Shown here: positions 1 through 11,450 of the stretch, piece after piece
Position numbering within the stretch: position 1 is the first letter of the stretch
Layout of the letters: each line of letters begins with the position of its first letter
Assembly (NCBI RefSeq): GCF_963678635.1
Contig: NC_087065.1
Coordinates: 70,046,630-70,110,629, forward strand
Direction of reading: 5' to 3'
DNA length: 64,000 nt
Source of the DNA: Symsagittifera roscoffensis
Lineage: Eukaryota; Xenacoelomorpha; Acoela; Convolutidae
The notes under the pieces: generated by a model
Databases searched by the model: none
Seen by the model: only the letters and a program-made list of their open reading frames with translations
Told to the model about the DNA's origin: nothing
Position numbers and translations under genes: made by a program

Positions 1-210
1 TGTTTGTATTTATGTAATAATGTATGTCTGAATGTATGTATGTATGCATGTAAGTATGTATTTATGTATGTATGTGTCTATGTATGCATGCATGTATGTA
101 TGTATGTTTGTCTGTATGTATTTGTGTATGTATGTATGTATGAATGTAAGTATGTATGTATGTATGTGTGTATGTATGAATGTATGTATGTATATATGTA
201 TGTATGTATG

Positions 211-244
<34 letters not shown>

Positions 245-345
245 TGTATTATGTATGCGTGTATGTGAGTATGTGTGTATGGATGTATGTATGTATGTAT
301 GCATGAATGCATGTATGCATGTACGTATGTTTGTTTGTATATTTA
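1..345. repeat. TATG-type microsatellite
   Basis: Imperfect tandem TGTA/TATG tetranucleotide array with scattered point changes. The apparent ORFs across it, rich in Met-Tyr-Val-Cys or His-Thr-Tyr-Ile, are products of the repeat and not genes. Confidence 0.97.
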
Positions 346-1070
346 TCATAGGTTTCATTTTTCTCTCTGTATTCAAATTTTGCCCTGAAATAATCTCTGG
401 GAGTTTAATTGGTTGTGGCTTCGGCAATCTATTGCAATCATGAGCGCCACAAGAATTTGAATATAAAAACAGGGATAACCAGTTACTGTGCAAATAGCAC
501 TGAATGTCTCGATCATAGTCTCAAAATATACAACAAAGTTTCTTCAAATTGTTGTCGTTTTTTTTCGGTGAGATGATATGAAAGGATATAAAAAAAACTA
601 TGGATAAGGTATGTTTGACAGTCATACTAAAAGGAAGCAAATTGAAAAACTATTTTTGCAGGAAAAAGAAAAACGAAAAAAAACTATTTTTTCTTTTTTT
701 TGAAAATTTTGATTCCAAAAAGGCGCTAAAATAATCAAAGTAAACAAAGGTTACCCAGGTAAATTAATTGATTACATTTTAAAATAATCTAGTCTAAGCT
801 TTCAAGCAACTAAATTAAAACTGCTCGCTTTTTTTGCTTGGACTACAGCAAAAACCAGAAATTTGAATCAGAAAATAGAACAGAAAAGCCCTTACAGTCG
901 TGATCTGAACCACTCTTTTCTGACCAGCTTTACATCTAGGACTAAACTTGCACAGCAGTCAATTGACGGCTTCCCGATTCGAGGTGGTCTACTCGGACCA
1001 AATGAGACACCCGAATGTGCATTTCGACCAAAACTTTATAGGTCGACTAAGTTTTTGGGGTTAAGAGGCT
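346..1070. other. Intergenic AT-rich stretch, no gene seen
   Basis: AT-rich sequence with A and T runs. No ORF with convincing composition, RNA gene or clear repeat was recognised. Confidence 0.6.
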
Positions 1071-1667
1071 AAACTGTGCATTTTGTGAACTGTAAGTGCA
1101 TTCTGGAACAGACTAAAAACTGAATTGTTGCGGAATCCGCAACTTTGCTTTTTTCTTTGATCTTATTTGCTGTTTTGGATTCCACGGACAAATAGCTAAA
1201 ACACTGTTATGCTCAAAATTGCTCCAAAAACAGGCAAATTTGCTGAATCCGCGACAAAAGTTGTGAAACCCGCAACAAAAATTGCGGAACCCAGAACAGT
1301 TTGTGGAATCTAAAAGCAAATAATACTATATGTGTGTAGTAAACCTAAACTGTCGTGAAATCTGTAATTGTCAGCGGTCTCCGCAAGTTTTTAGCGGATT
1401 CCGCAAATTGTCTGTGGAATTCACAAATTGTTAGCGGAATCTGCATAAATTTACGGAATTCACTTAAGTTTGCGGAATCCGCTTGCATTTGCAAAATCTG
1501 GAACAACTATCAATATTTGCTCGTTGCGGAATCCTCAACAAAACTAATGTGACGATAAATTTTTGTACGCGGAATCCACATAAACTTGTACACGGTATAG
1601 TTTTACGCAGAATCCAGGAACATACAGGCTAAAAACTTTGCGCCTATCTTGTGTACAGGTCGGCCTC
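1071..1667. repeat. Dispersed GCGGAATCCGC-rich repeat, copy 1
   Basis: Begins with AACTGTGCATT and ends near GCGCCTATC...GGCCTCG, the same start and end as the copy at 24777-25327. Between them, short units built on GCGGAATCC / GGATTCCGC recur about every 25-40 bp in both orientations, including the hairpin GTTGCGG-AAT-CCGCAAC near 1128. Both copies share the order of the anchor phrases, so this is one repeat family and not chance similarity. Mechanism unknown. Confidence 0.8.
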
Positions 1668-2184
1668 GAAAGGACGAATTCACGTTCAATCCGGTTCAAT
1701 AAATGGGTTAAACAGATTACGCTCATTTGAAAAATTAATAAATTGCCTTTGACTTTTTGACAATGCCAATTTAAACATGACAATTTCAAAAGTAATAATA
1801 AAATATTGTTCCTTTGATATTATGATGAGTAATTAAATTTCAATCAGAGCTTTTTTTGCAATTGCCGTAAGAAAATTGAAACAAATGAGTCTGAATCTTT
1901 TTGCCATTGCCATGAACCATAATAATCAGTGTGAACTAACTGACATCTTACTTCATTTTTCTAAGACTTTTGCATTTTTCTCAACTTTTTTTACTTATAA
2001 GAATCTTACATACTTATTTGTTTTCTTGTAAGATGTGTATGAGGTTCTTACAAACTAAATGTATGAGCTCATTAAACTCTTACAAAACAAAAATTTTTAA
2101 TTTTAAAAACCGAGTAGATGTTTGAGACTGAACAACTTTTTCCAGCCCACAAAGAATCCAGAAGTGCAAGTAAATAATTCAACG

Positions 2185-2232
2185 GTACATTCAACTGTAC
2201 ATTTAACAGTACATTCAACAGTACATTCAACA
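2185..2232. repeat. 12-bp tandem repeat (4 units)
   Basis: Four consecutive units of GTACATTCAACA with two single-base variants. The surrounding 1668-2520 is otherwise featureless AT-rich sequence. Confidence 0.85.
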
Positions 2233-2520
2233 GCAAGTACAAGTTTTTTAAGAGAAGAACTAAGTAGATTGTCAGTTTTTTTTTCTTGAAAAAAAGGTTT
2301 CTTTGTTTTTTCTAAGTTGACCCAGAAAATTTATCTGAGATGAAGAGCACTAGTATTCAATATAGCTATCAAATACTTGGTTCAATTTTAATTCCAAACC
2401 GAAAAGCAGAATCGTAACGGTGCCTTTTTTAGTCAAAAAATTTGAAAGCGAAGGAACAAACGTTTCCGATAAGGTTTGTCAGATATTGTTTTTATCCTCT
2501 TTCACCACTACTTGACCCGA

Positions 2521-2814
2521 CTATTCCTTGCCTGGTTTGGTGCAACCGATCTCTTGCTGTGATCTATGTTTTTTTTCTGGAGACTTTTGCAAAATAGTCT
2601 TTTCCAATGGTCCCTGCTGCAGATTTTCCCCACAGACCGGGCATTTGTATTCACGTATTGTCAACCGCTGTTGCCCACACCCGCTGCATGGGTTAGTAAG
2701 TTGCATGTCTCGGTTTTTGAGGCGGACGTCTGACATCCACTTAGTTAACTTCTTCTGCCTCTTGTAAGCTTTTGTTAAACAATTTGCTTTTGCCCCATTG
2801 TTTTTTCCTGCCAA
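2521..2814 (-). CDS. Small zinc-ribbon-like ORF or exon, unknown function
   Basis: Open for 97 codons on the minus strand. The first ATG is at codon 28 (position 2733), so it may be a 70-residue ORF or a terminal exon; the upstream in-frame stop lies just before 2814. It holds two CxxC knuckles, CSGC and CPVC, about 16 residues apart, which looks like a zinc ribbon, followed by a Lys/Glu/Gln-rich tail. Base composition is less AT-rich than the flanks, which favours real or former coding sequence. It could be an exon, a domain from a decayed transposon, or chance. No family was recognised. Confidence 0.35.
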   Translation of the reverse strand: MAGKNNGAKANCLTKAYKRQKKLTKWMSDVRLKNRDMQLTNPCSGCGQQRLTIREYKCPVCGENLQQGPLEKTILQKSPEKKHRSQQEIGCTKPGKE

Positions 2815-4149
2815 ATCTCATCCTTTCTTTCAGATTTGCACTAAATTCTAAACAGTCAGATTGTTCCAGTAATTCTTTTGCTCTCTTTCAGGTGTTCCAA
2901 AGTTTATGTGAAAATATCCCAGATTCACTCAACATCTGTGGACGCTGAGATCACAGAACTGTGCCAAAAACCGTATAGCAGCTTGGAAAGATTCGCAGGT
3001 TTCATTAGGTCTTGTTGCCTGGACATTCGGACATGACAGGACTACGATTCTAGAAAGTTCTAGAAAAAACGTAGGTCATGTTGCGATTGCCTTTGATTTT
3101 GTTGAAAATTTCCCAGAATCGTTTTATAATGACAAACGCAGTTCTGTGTGAGTGTGTTTTTTCTCGAGTTTTTCCCTTCTTTCTCCTTGCGTCCGGATTT
3201 CATTATTTTATACGCACAATTTTGTGATTCACAATTTTTCCCAGGCTTGGCCTTTAATTCTACACTTCAAGGTTTTTTAATTCTTCAATTATGCTGGAGA
3301 AAACTGGAGGTAGACCTTGAAAAATAAGTTTTCTTGGTTATAATTAACGTCATCTGTAGGCAAGTATATAATGCAGCTGAAAAAAAACTTTTAGAAAATT
3401 TTAGCGTTGGACTGTGAAAATCATTTATTTACGGGGAAAAAGACCTTTTTTGAGCTGTTCAGCTCAGTACGAGGTGATGTTTTACTTGCATTTTTTGGTT
3501 AATTACAAGACTAGGAACTGTTACCTTCTCCCCTGCTATTGAGCATGATGACGTCTAAAAACAGATGTCGTAAAATGAATGCCATTCAAAATGGATGTGA
3601 TCTTTACATAGAACTAAGTTGGTGAAAGGGCTTGCTTTACTTCTGAGAAAATAAGATCAATTTGAAAAGCGAAGATTTATTCTTAAAGTGACGAAAGAGC
3701 TTTTTTATTTGACCGCTTCTGTTAAAAATATAAGATCTTTTTTCAACCACCCCCCCCTTTTGTTGCTCTAAGTTGAAAACGTATTTGAGAATTTCGGCTC
3801 CTTAGAAAAAAATCAAGTAACGAGTTCGTTTCGTTGGTTATTCCAAAATTAAATTTAATCAAAGTGTTACTAGTTTATATGACATATAAGTAAAACGAGT
3901 CCAAAAATGAAAAAAATTCTCGTCATTCTTTGAAGTTTGTAAAAGTGAAAAAATCTTTAATTTCAATTTTCGGTCAACTTTCAAAAAAAGTGACGGATTA
4001 TTTGTCTCGTGTTGTTTTTTTCTCCAGTCAATTTTTGAGTTTTTGAATAGCATTTTATGATGGAGTTTTTTATATCAGCTAAAAGGCACGGTTGTCTTGA
4101 GGAGCCTAACTTAATCACTTTTTCAACTGTGATCGTTTTTCGTAACGTT
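2815..4149. other. Intergenic, no gene seen
   Basis: AT-rich sequence with pyrimidine tracts. A splice-acceptor-like CTCTCTTTCAG sits near 2880 on the plus strand, but no exon with coding character follows it. Confidence 0.5.
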
Positions 4150-5000
4150 TGAGGGGTTCAAAACTTGCCAATATGGCCAATTTGGGATAATTAACAGACA
4201 AATTATTTCGTGCAATTAACGTTTAGGCGAAGCTTTATTGTTCCGTCTTTCGAAGAAAACTGAATATTTATGCTCGGTGTGTTTTTTTATTCAGTCAATT
4301 TTCAATGATCGAAACAATAATTTTCAAAAAAAAAAGTTTAAAGAGCTTTGAAGAGTTTATTCTTAATGCTGAGAGCATAACGCAAAATATTTATGCCTGG
4401 CGAATTATCCTGCTCAACAAAATCGTTCCTAATTGGTCTAATGTCCAAAATGTATAGGTTTTTAATTTTCTCTTTTCCTAAAAATTATCCGATATGGCGT
4501 TAAGTGACAGGCGGAACATTCAGGGCTTTGCCTTGATATACGAGCAGTCTTATGTGGGTTTAAAGATAGCCATTTTGGCCAATTTGGGAGAATTTGGGAT
4601 ACATTTTGAGCTATTAACGCGTAAACGGAGATTTAATCCGTCTTAGAAATCGTTCCAAATTGGTTGAAGGATGCTTATTTGCCATAACTGATTTGTTACT
4701 AGGAGCGAAATCTATCATTTTGTACTTTATATGGCGTGTGGGGGGGATAGTTTTCGCAAAAACCTCAAATTAAAAAATGCATTTTAATTTTTTTTTACAT
4801 ATAATTTTTCTGTTATTACTGCTCCATAAACCTTAAAAAGCAGTCGGAACATTCAGGGCCTCGCCCTAATTCTAAGACTGCTGTTCCGTCTTAGAAATTG
4901 TTACAAATTGAATTGGTGATTGATTTTTGGTCTGATTATTGCTTTGATATATCCGATATAGATCATTTATTATCTAAAATAGCGTCTGAGGAGATGATCT
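4150..5000. repeat. Degenerate repeat block, copy 1
   Basis: Phrases such as GGCCAATTTGGGA, ATTAACGC, AATCCGTCTTAGAAAT, CAAATTGGTTGAAG, TATATGGCGTGTGGG and GGAACATTCAGGGC occur here, some more than once (for example near 4170, 4515, 4580 and 4850). The same phrases recur in similar order at 57610-57960. This is a dispersed, internally repetitive family with no visible coding capacity. Confidence 0.7.
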
Positions 5001-5193
5001 TAAAAGAAAATCAAAAAATAAAACTTTAAACGTCTTTTTTTTCTCTTGTTGATTTTTTCAAAAGTGAACACGACTTTATAGAGCTTAAAGTTCAGTCAGA
5101 TGCTTAAAAATAACACCTTGATATCCTTAATCGTTTTAGAATTTTTAGCTTGTACCACTTTTTAGTCCTGAAAACTGCCTTCTATAAATCGAC

Positions 5194-5197
5194 TATA
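5194..5197. repeat. Target-site duplication of element A, left (TATA)
   Basis: TATA directly precedes the 5' LTR and is repeated at 23513-23516 directly after the 3' LTR. Four base pairs is a usual length for Ty3/gypsy integration. Confidence 0.85.
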
Positions 5198-5607
5198 TGG
5201 AACCGGATCTAAACTACATTTTATTATTGGATAAATTAGATATTTTACCACTGTAAAATAATTAATATTAACCAATCATAATCCATCAAACTAACAACCC
5301 ATTTATTTATAAGTGCTGAAATTACTTGTAATTTCAGCACCAGAGAGATTTGAATATAACTTAGAAATTAGTTGCCTCTCCAAGAGAACTTCAGTAGTTG
5401 TAATAAGCCAGTATACTCTAGATCTATTGAGCCTAGCAGAGACTAGTTAAACACCCTGAGACTAGTAGATATAAGAGTAAGATTAGGATCGGTATTAGAC
5501 TAAGAAGTTGCACGAATCTATCCGGCCGAAAATAAGATAGCGTGACGAGCAGACGGTGTACCCTATCCAAAATTACTCTGTGAGTTAACCACATCGGTCC
5601 TAACTCA
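5198..5607 (+). repeat. 5' LTR of element A
   Basis: 410 bp, TG...CA ends, matching 23103-23512. It contains a perfect inverted repeat GTGCTGAAATTA-CTTG-TAATTTCAGCAC at 5313-5340, conserved in every LTR copy in the window. A GATATAAGAG stretch near 5468 could serve as a TATA-like element, but the start of transcription cannot be placed. Confidence 0.95.
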
Positions 5608-5609
5608 TC

Positions 5610-5619
5610 TGGTGCGACC
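5610..5619 (+). other. Candidate primer-binding site
   Basis: TGGTGCGACC lies 2 nt after the LTR. It starts with TGG, the complement of the tRNA CCA tail, as expected for a minus-strand primer site. The matching tRNA was not identified. In element B the first bases of this site are deleted. Confidence 0.7.
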
Positions 5620-5694
5620 ATAAGTCTAGAATAAGACCTTAATAGCTTAGAATTAACCAAATATAGATTAGAAATTAGACAAAACATTTTCAAA

Positions 5695-5928
5695 ATGTTA
5701 CACGATACTTTATTAATTGAAATGTCTCTACGACTCAATAGATCAGAGCCAATATTCCAAAGAATACTAGAACTACCCGGTATTGGAAGAAGACCACGGA
5801 CAAAAGACGATATACGACTACGTAGAAACTTACCATTTAGTTTTATGCTTGTACGGCAAAAGCCAACACAAACTTTTATATTTAGAATCTTATTAGCAAT
5901 GAATTTAGATTTTCATTTGCAAACATAA
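5695..5928 (+). CDS. ORF0, 77-aa leader ORF of element A
   Basis: Small ORF 87 nt after the LTR, ATG to TAA, also open at the equivalent place in element B (31048-31281, also 77 aa). The predicted product is basic and Arg-rich in its middle (RRPR around residues 33-36), with the C-terminal 25 residues identical in both copies. The N-terminal half differs at about one third of positions and the C-terminal half is virtually identical at the DNA level. No signal peptide, membrane segment or known motif was seen. It may be a leader peptide, an upstream regulatory ORF, or a first coding exon: the sequence just after it (TCATTTCAG, near 5960) resembles a splice acceptor. Function unknown. Confidence 0.5.
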   Translation: MLHDTLLIEMSLRLNRSEPIFQRILELPGIGRRPRTKDDIRLRRNLPFSFMLVRQKPTQTFIFRILLAMNLDFHLQT

Positions 5929-6255
5929 AACTTTGAAGTAAATCTTCAGTATCATTTCAGGCGCTAAGCAAAAATATTAATGTACAATAGCGATTGATAA
6001 AAAGACCTCAGATCGTTTTCCTAATTTCTGCAGTATTATATAAAACATATTTGAAAAATATTTATTGAAAACAAAAATAAAAATTAGTAGCATGACAATA
6101 AATAGTTCGTAATAATAAACCATCTTGTTGTTCCAGCTTCATCACCTAAACATAACAGCAATCATAAAGCTCACTAACATCATTAAAAAACTAAATCTTT
6201 TTATTAAATAAACTTAAATCATTTTAAATTTAAATTCACTTAATTTTAAAAATCA

Positions 6256-6340
6256 GATCATCAAGGCTTATCCTTGGATCTTTATAAATTTTCTATCTCA
6301 CTAAATTTATAATCTGATCATCAAGGCCTATCTTTGGATC
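6256..6340 (+). promoter_or_regulatory. Paired leader hairpins (possible packaging or dimerisation signal)
   Basis: Two near-identical 25-nt units of the form GATCATCAAGG-n5-CCTTGGATC (6256-6280 and 6316-6340) can each fold through CAAGG/CCTTG. A third small hairpin, GAACAA-TT-TTGTTC, follows. The same arrangement is kept in element B at 31611-31695. The position between LTR and gag is where retroelements keep packaging and dimerisation signals; that role is inferred. The rest of 5929-6863 is untranslated leader with no other ORF of note. Confidence 0.45.
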
Positions 6341-6863
6341 CAAAAGAACAATTTTGTTCTCCCCCACCCACTTAGCAAGTGTCTAACGACCTCAAACGTC
6401 GATCGATTCACTATCCAACCTTTTCAAAAGACCCATGACTAATAGAAATTTTTAAATAAAACTAACCATTCAAATTAAGCTAAACAGCGAAGAACTTCGG
6501 TTATTCATCCTTCACTTGAACCCTCCTCTTACCAGACCCAGGATAAATTTTAGACTAAGTAAGTTTAAAATAGTATCTAACGAACTACATGCGTTCTAAT
6601 TATACCTGAACCTTGTGGACCGATTTACTATTCTCCAACCCTTGAACACACTCACTACCCCTAAGTAAGATTAAGTAAGTTAACACCTTAACTTTAACTA
6701 GCCACGAGAAAGTAAAAAATCATTCTTCGGAATCGATATACTTTTCTCTCCAACCCTGAATAAAAAAAGACCCAGGTTAAGCTAACCAAAAAATCGTAAG
6801 GACTAACAGTCTAGGAAAATTAAAAATCACTAACAATTTCTTGCATCCCTCATCCTAAACTTT

Positions 6864-7325
6864 ATGTCTTTCAAAAATTTAGGAAATAAACAAACAATCG
6901 TTTTACACAATTGTGAAATAGATAAACAAAAATACGATCTTGTAATCACTCCACATACACAAACAGTTGGATACATTCGAACAAAACGACAAAAAATCCA
7001 TAGAAAAGTTAAAAACAAACAAAGACAAATCACACGAAAAAAATTTTCAAAAAATAGAAACGCATTTTCTGAATCAGAAGCCAACAGTTTAGACGAACTA
7101 TACAAATTAAAAGAATCAATAGATAAAAATTGTCCCATTCATGATCAATTATATTTTTCCGACTCAGAACCAACTTCAAATTCATCAAAAAGAGGAAAAA
7201 GAAGAATAAAAGAGCAAAATAAACACAAACCAGTACACCTGTATAATTGGAATCAACCAATTAGACACATTGATAGTTATATATTAACAGTCATCAAGCG
7301 AAAAAATGAGCCACACTCAAAGTGA
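6864..7325 (+). CDS. ORF1, basic 153-aa accessory protein
   Basis: ATG to TGA, 153 residues, overlapping the gag start by 20 nt in another frame. Residues about 35-70 are dense in Lys/Arg/Gln (for example KNKQRQITRKKF), resembling a nuclear-localisation or RNA-binding patch. A Ser/Glu/Asp stretch follows, then a second basic run near residue 110. There is no zinc finger or membrane segment. The element B copy (32213) shares the first ~110 residues but is cut short by an indel. Its place upstream of gag is unusual for gypsy elements; by composition it could be a regulatory RNA-binding protein, but no family was recognised. Confidence 0.65.
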   Translation: MSFKNLGNKQTIVLHNCEIDKQKYDLVITPHTQTVGYIRTKRQKIHRKVKNKQRQITRKKFSKNRNAFSESEANSLDELYKLKESIDKNCPIHDQLYFSDSEPTSNSSKRGKRRIKEQNKHKPVHLYNWNQPIRHIDSYILTVIKRKNEPHSK

Positions 7326-9881
7326 CGAAAGTCCAGATGAAGAAGCAGTTTTTCTCTTTCTTGTAGATTCACTCGATGATAGAGGACATATACGATTTTG
7401 TAAGAACTTACTCGTAACTTTGTTTGAACCAGGAACCAGTCCATGCAAAGCAGAACTCCCAGATGTAAAAATCAAAAGACAAATTATTGAACATTGTTTG
7501 AAAGACATATGTAATCTAACACAACAATATGGAATCTACACCATAGAATTCAGCACACCGAATACAGCCCATCAAAAATATGTCATTCAAACAGACGATA
7601 TTGAATTAGAATTTTCAAAAGTATTCATAGAATATATCAAAAGCATACAATATCATAATTCACAAAGAGCAAACTCCATATTCACTAACGAAGTTTTTGC
7701 AGTAATGAATAGTTATATATCTATATTAGAAAAAACAGAAGTTCAAAGTATGTCACCAACCGAAACATCCAAACATACAAAGGTACGAAATGAAATCACA
7801 GTATTTTCAACATTTCTACATATAATCCGCGAAAATTTTACTAAAGAAGATGTTTCACAAAACACTAAACATGATTTACAAAAGATTTTAGCATGGTTTT
7901 TAATAGAATATTTCACCCACAATTTAGATTTAATTTCACAAGCAAGTAAAAGTTTCAGACCTCAAAATACCAATGACGACACTGTCCTTTCAGAACAATC
8001 AGATTACGTTTGGGACCCCGACTGGTCTCATCCAGCATTTCTGAATACTCCACAAGATATCTCAAGTCAAGCAATAAGTACAATATCTTTCCACAGAGAT
8101 TATGTAAAAGTAATACCATTAACCATTGACGCAACACCATTAAATTATAATACAATTTTACCTGATACACGAAAAAACAGCTTAAATTCAACAGTCATAC
8201 ATAATGAAAATCTCAATGGAACCAGAAATCTTACACAGCAGGATATTCAAACACCATCATATTTCAAAAACGAAGAAATCGTCCAAACAACAGCAACAAC
8301 TACACAACAAAATATTTCACCAATACACCCCAATCTGACAACACCAAGAAATACAAATACATCACTAACATAGGTAACCTTACAATCGACCGTTAAACCT
8401 TCGGTTGCTCCAAAATATTCACATATGGACTATCAAACGTATAGACCAATGACAATACCGTCAAAAACACAAAAACCATTCACAAGAAACACGTTCGCAG
8501 AAAACAATTATAATTATGCTCACCAACCAAAAACAAATCAACCTCCCCGAAAAAATACAAAAACTTTAAATCATGTATGTTCCCATTATTGGAATCTCCC
8601 AAAAACATCGACCAATTCAGTAAATTTTCCAGATAATCCACAATCTACACAGGATTATAGTGAAAATTACCCATTTTTTCAACAAAATAAAAATAAACAA
8701 CATACACCATATAACACAAACTATTTATCATCTGATGACGATGATTATCATCAACCAGATTTTTTTGCACCATATACTAAGGAATATCGCACACAGAGAC
8801 CGCGACAATCTCAACCATCCCAAAATATGAAAATTTACCCACAAAATCCAACAGACATACAAAATCTACAACAAATGCATATACAAAACCCATTTAACAC
8901 ACAATTTTTTCAACCTATACAACCACAAAACCCAATGTTAATGCATTCTCATCAACCAACACAAATGCAAAATGAAATACTGCTTCCATATTACCCTCAA
9001 CAACATGAAATCACAAATAATCAACACCAAATTTTTCACAAATGCCAAATGCCGCAGAATCACTACAGATGACTATGAATCCATTTCTTATGGGTGGATC
9101 ATCAATAACATCGAATAAACCATTAATGGTATTCACAGGAACAGACCCTGGATATTCTGTAGAAGATTATCTAAGTGCAGTAACAGCAAATTTAATTTTA
9201 AATATAGGACCAGAACCAATTAATACGCCACTACATCAAAATTGGATACATAGACGCACAGCGTTAGAACAAACAACCCTAGATGGCGCAGCTCAAAAAT
9301 GGGTTTCAGTATTACCCATAGAAATAAAATCAGACAGGAAAAGATTCACACAAGAATTTTCAAAAATGTTTGATTCTGAAAGAAACAAACAACATCAAAG
9401 AGTTCTATGCAACGAAATCCGCAGATTACCAAATGAAACAATTAAACAATTAGCAGTACGAATCAAAACATTAGTTAGAAAAGCATATTCACTTAATACA
9501 CATGACTATAAAAACACAAAAATGACCGAAATTTTAATGTGACCTTAACACCTCAATTAAGGAAAATAGCTATAAAAAAGAGAGCATCTCATCCTTCCTC
9601 AATTCGAGAACCAGACTTAGATTTTCGAAAATTAGTAGATAAACTAGAACAAGCAGAAATCACAATGAAACTCGAAGAAACAAAAAATCTAAAACTACAA
9701 TATGTTAATCGGATTGAAACAAATACTACACATATAAATAACATACAAGAATCAGACACAGACCTGATTGAAAAAATCACTGAAATACTAAATATTTACG
9801 AAAAACATCTTTAAAGGCAAACCATCTTTCAAAAAATGGTGTAATTATTGCCGATGATACGGACACAGTATTTCCGAAAGT
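7306..9881 (+). pseudogene. gag: Gag (long N-terminal region, capsid, zinc knuckle), broken
   Basis: Starts at ATG 7306 inside ORF1. The N-terminal ~355 codons are open and then meet a TAG at 8371-8373 where B has CAG. A Gln/Asn/Pro-rich linker follows. One-base deletions relative to B shift the frame near 9029 and at 9540. The capsid region (9042-9814) has the retrotransposon Gag pattern: FTGTDP, then LDGAAQKW, then a Phe-rich EFSKMF segment. The Trp expected about six residues before that segment (present in B) is Arg here. A 5-base loss near 9810 precedes a zinc knuckle at 9840-9881, which has a TGA inside it and its last Cys changed to Ser. Gag forms the particle and binds RNA; this copy cannot make an intact product. 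Confidence 0.85.
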
Positions 9882-11450
9882 AGACAAAAACAACAAGACA
9901 ATCAGAATAAACCTCAAAAGTACAGAGAACCAAATAAATCATTCTATCAATACATTAAAAAAGACCAAAATCTACCAAACAAAAATATATATAGTAATAA
10001 CAGATCAGGAAAACCACTTACAAGCAGTTCAAATTACACAAGAAATCAATCACCATATAACTCAAGTTATAGAGGTAGATCACCCGAACGAGGAAATACA
10101 CGAAATTTCTCACAAAATAGATATAACCGATCGAACAGCCAAAATAACCAAAATAACTATTCACGATCGAATTCCAATACAACAGAATTCGTTCTGGATC
10201 CAGTTCCCAATCAAACCCAAGGAATAGACACTATTCCAATAATCAATCACGAAACTCATCATACAACAGAATTAGAAACTATTCAAATAATAGAAATAGA
10301 AGTTATTCAAACAATCGAAATCAGAATTACCCAAACCAATAGATCAAGGAATAATTCATATAATAGATCAAACTATCACAGATCAAACGATCATTATCAA
10401 AACAGATCACAAAATAATTCACAAAATCGAAACTCAAGTTACAATAATCGATACAGAAGTTATTCCCAGTCACCACATAGGAAATAATAACCGCTATCCT
10501 GATTCTAAACATCGATACAGAATTAGCACACCAAAACATCAAAGACACATTAATCAAGTGCAGACAAATGAAAAAACAACTTCAGACCCCCCAGGTATTG
10601 ATGACACAGGAAGTAACCAATTACAACTAAATCATATAAACTGTGAATCGTCAGATACAGAAAGTGATACAGATAATACCAACTCTGTAAATATGATAAC
10701 AGTCAAAAACGACTATGAACCTATCATATATGAACAACCTTTTACTTCACGTATATATGAAAATCAATTGGAACTCCTTCACAATTACTATATTGGACCC
10801 ATTGATAATACACAAACTACACAAGAAGTAAACGAAATTAACACGGTAATTAAACCCGGTAAAAAGACGAAACACAATGCTCAAACACAAAACATCAAAA
10901 TATACAAAAAGAACAACCAAGAGAAAAAATTTGGACAATCCCATTTCTCTTAGAAAGCCCAAGGAACAAAGAATTTCAACCACCAGATCTTGAAATTGAT
11001 TTTTCAATTGACTCAGGAGCAGAATCAAATATATTTAATATCCCCACATGGAATGAAATCAAAACATTGCATCCAAATTTAACATCTCTTGAAACCTCTA
11101 GTAAATTAGCAACAGCACAAGGATCAATATTAGTAAATTATGGAAAAATCCAATTATTCCTTCTTCCCACAAGAAAAATGGAACAAAACAAAATTTTGAA
11201 CCAACCATTTAAACAAATATTTCATTTTACTGATATTAACCACAATATCAATGGCATACCATTTATATCTAAATATATACCAGCAATCAACATCTTAAAT
11301 AGTAAGATCCATATCAAAGATAAATACAAAAAATACAGCCCGTACATTCTTCCAAAGATTAAACAAACAACCACCATTTTTTTCAAAATTTTATCCCATT
11401 TACAATCAACAATGGAAACACTTGAAACCACTATCAGGAAATATATATAA
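9882..11450 (+). pseudogene. Nucleocapsid tail and aspartic protease, broken
   Basis: After the zinc knuckle comes a long Asn/Arg/Ser/Tyr-rich stretch (9882-10550) broken into several frames. An acidic segment follows, open from 10558 to 10953. The retroviral-type protease active site DSGA is encoded at 11010-11021 with downstream protease-like sequence (ATAQGS...LVNYGK, open from 11067). Stops and shifts interrupt it, including a frame change near 11440. The protease would cleave the Gag-Pol precursor during particle maturation; this copy is not expressible as one chain. The same order is seen in B at 35232-36647. Confidence 0.75.

Noticed and set aside
4-493. ORFs of 78-143 codons on both strands
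   Set aside because: They are translations of the TATG microsatellite; composition is wholly set by the repeat.
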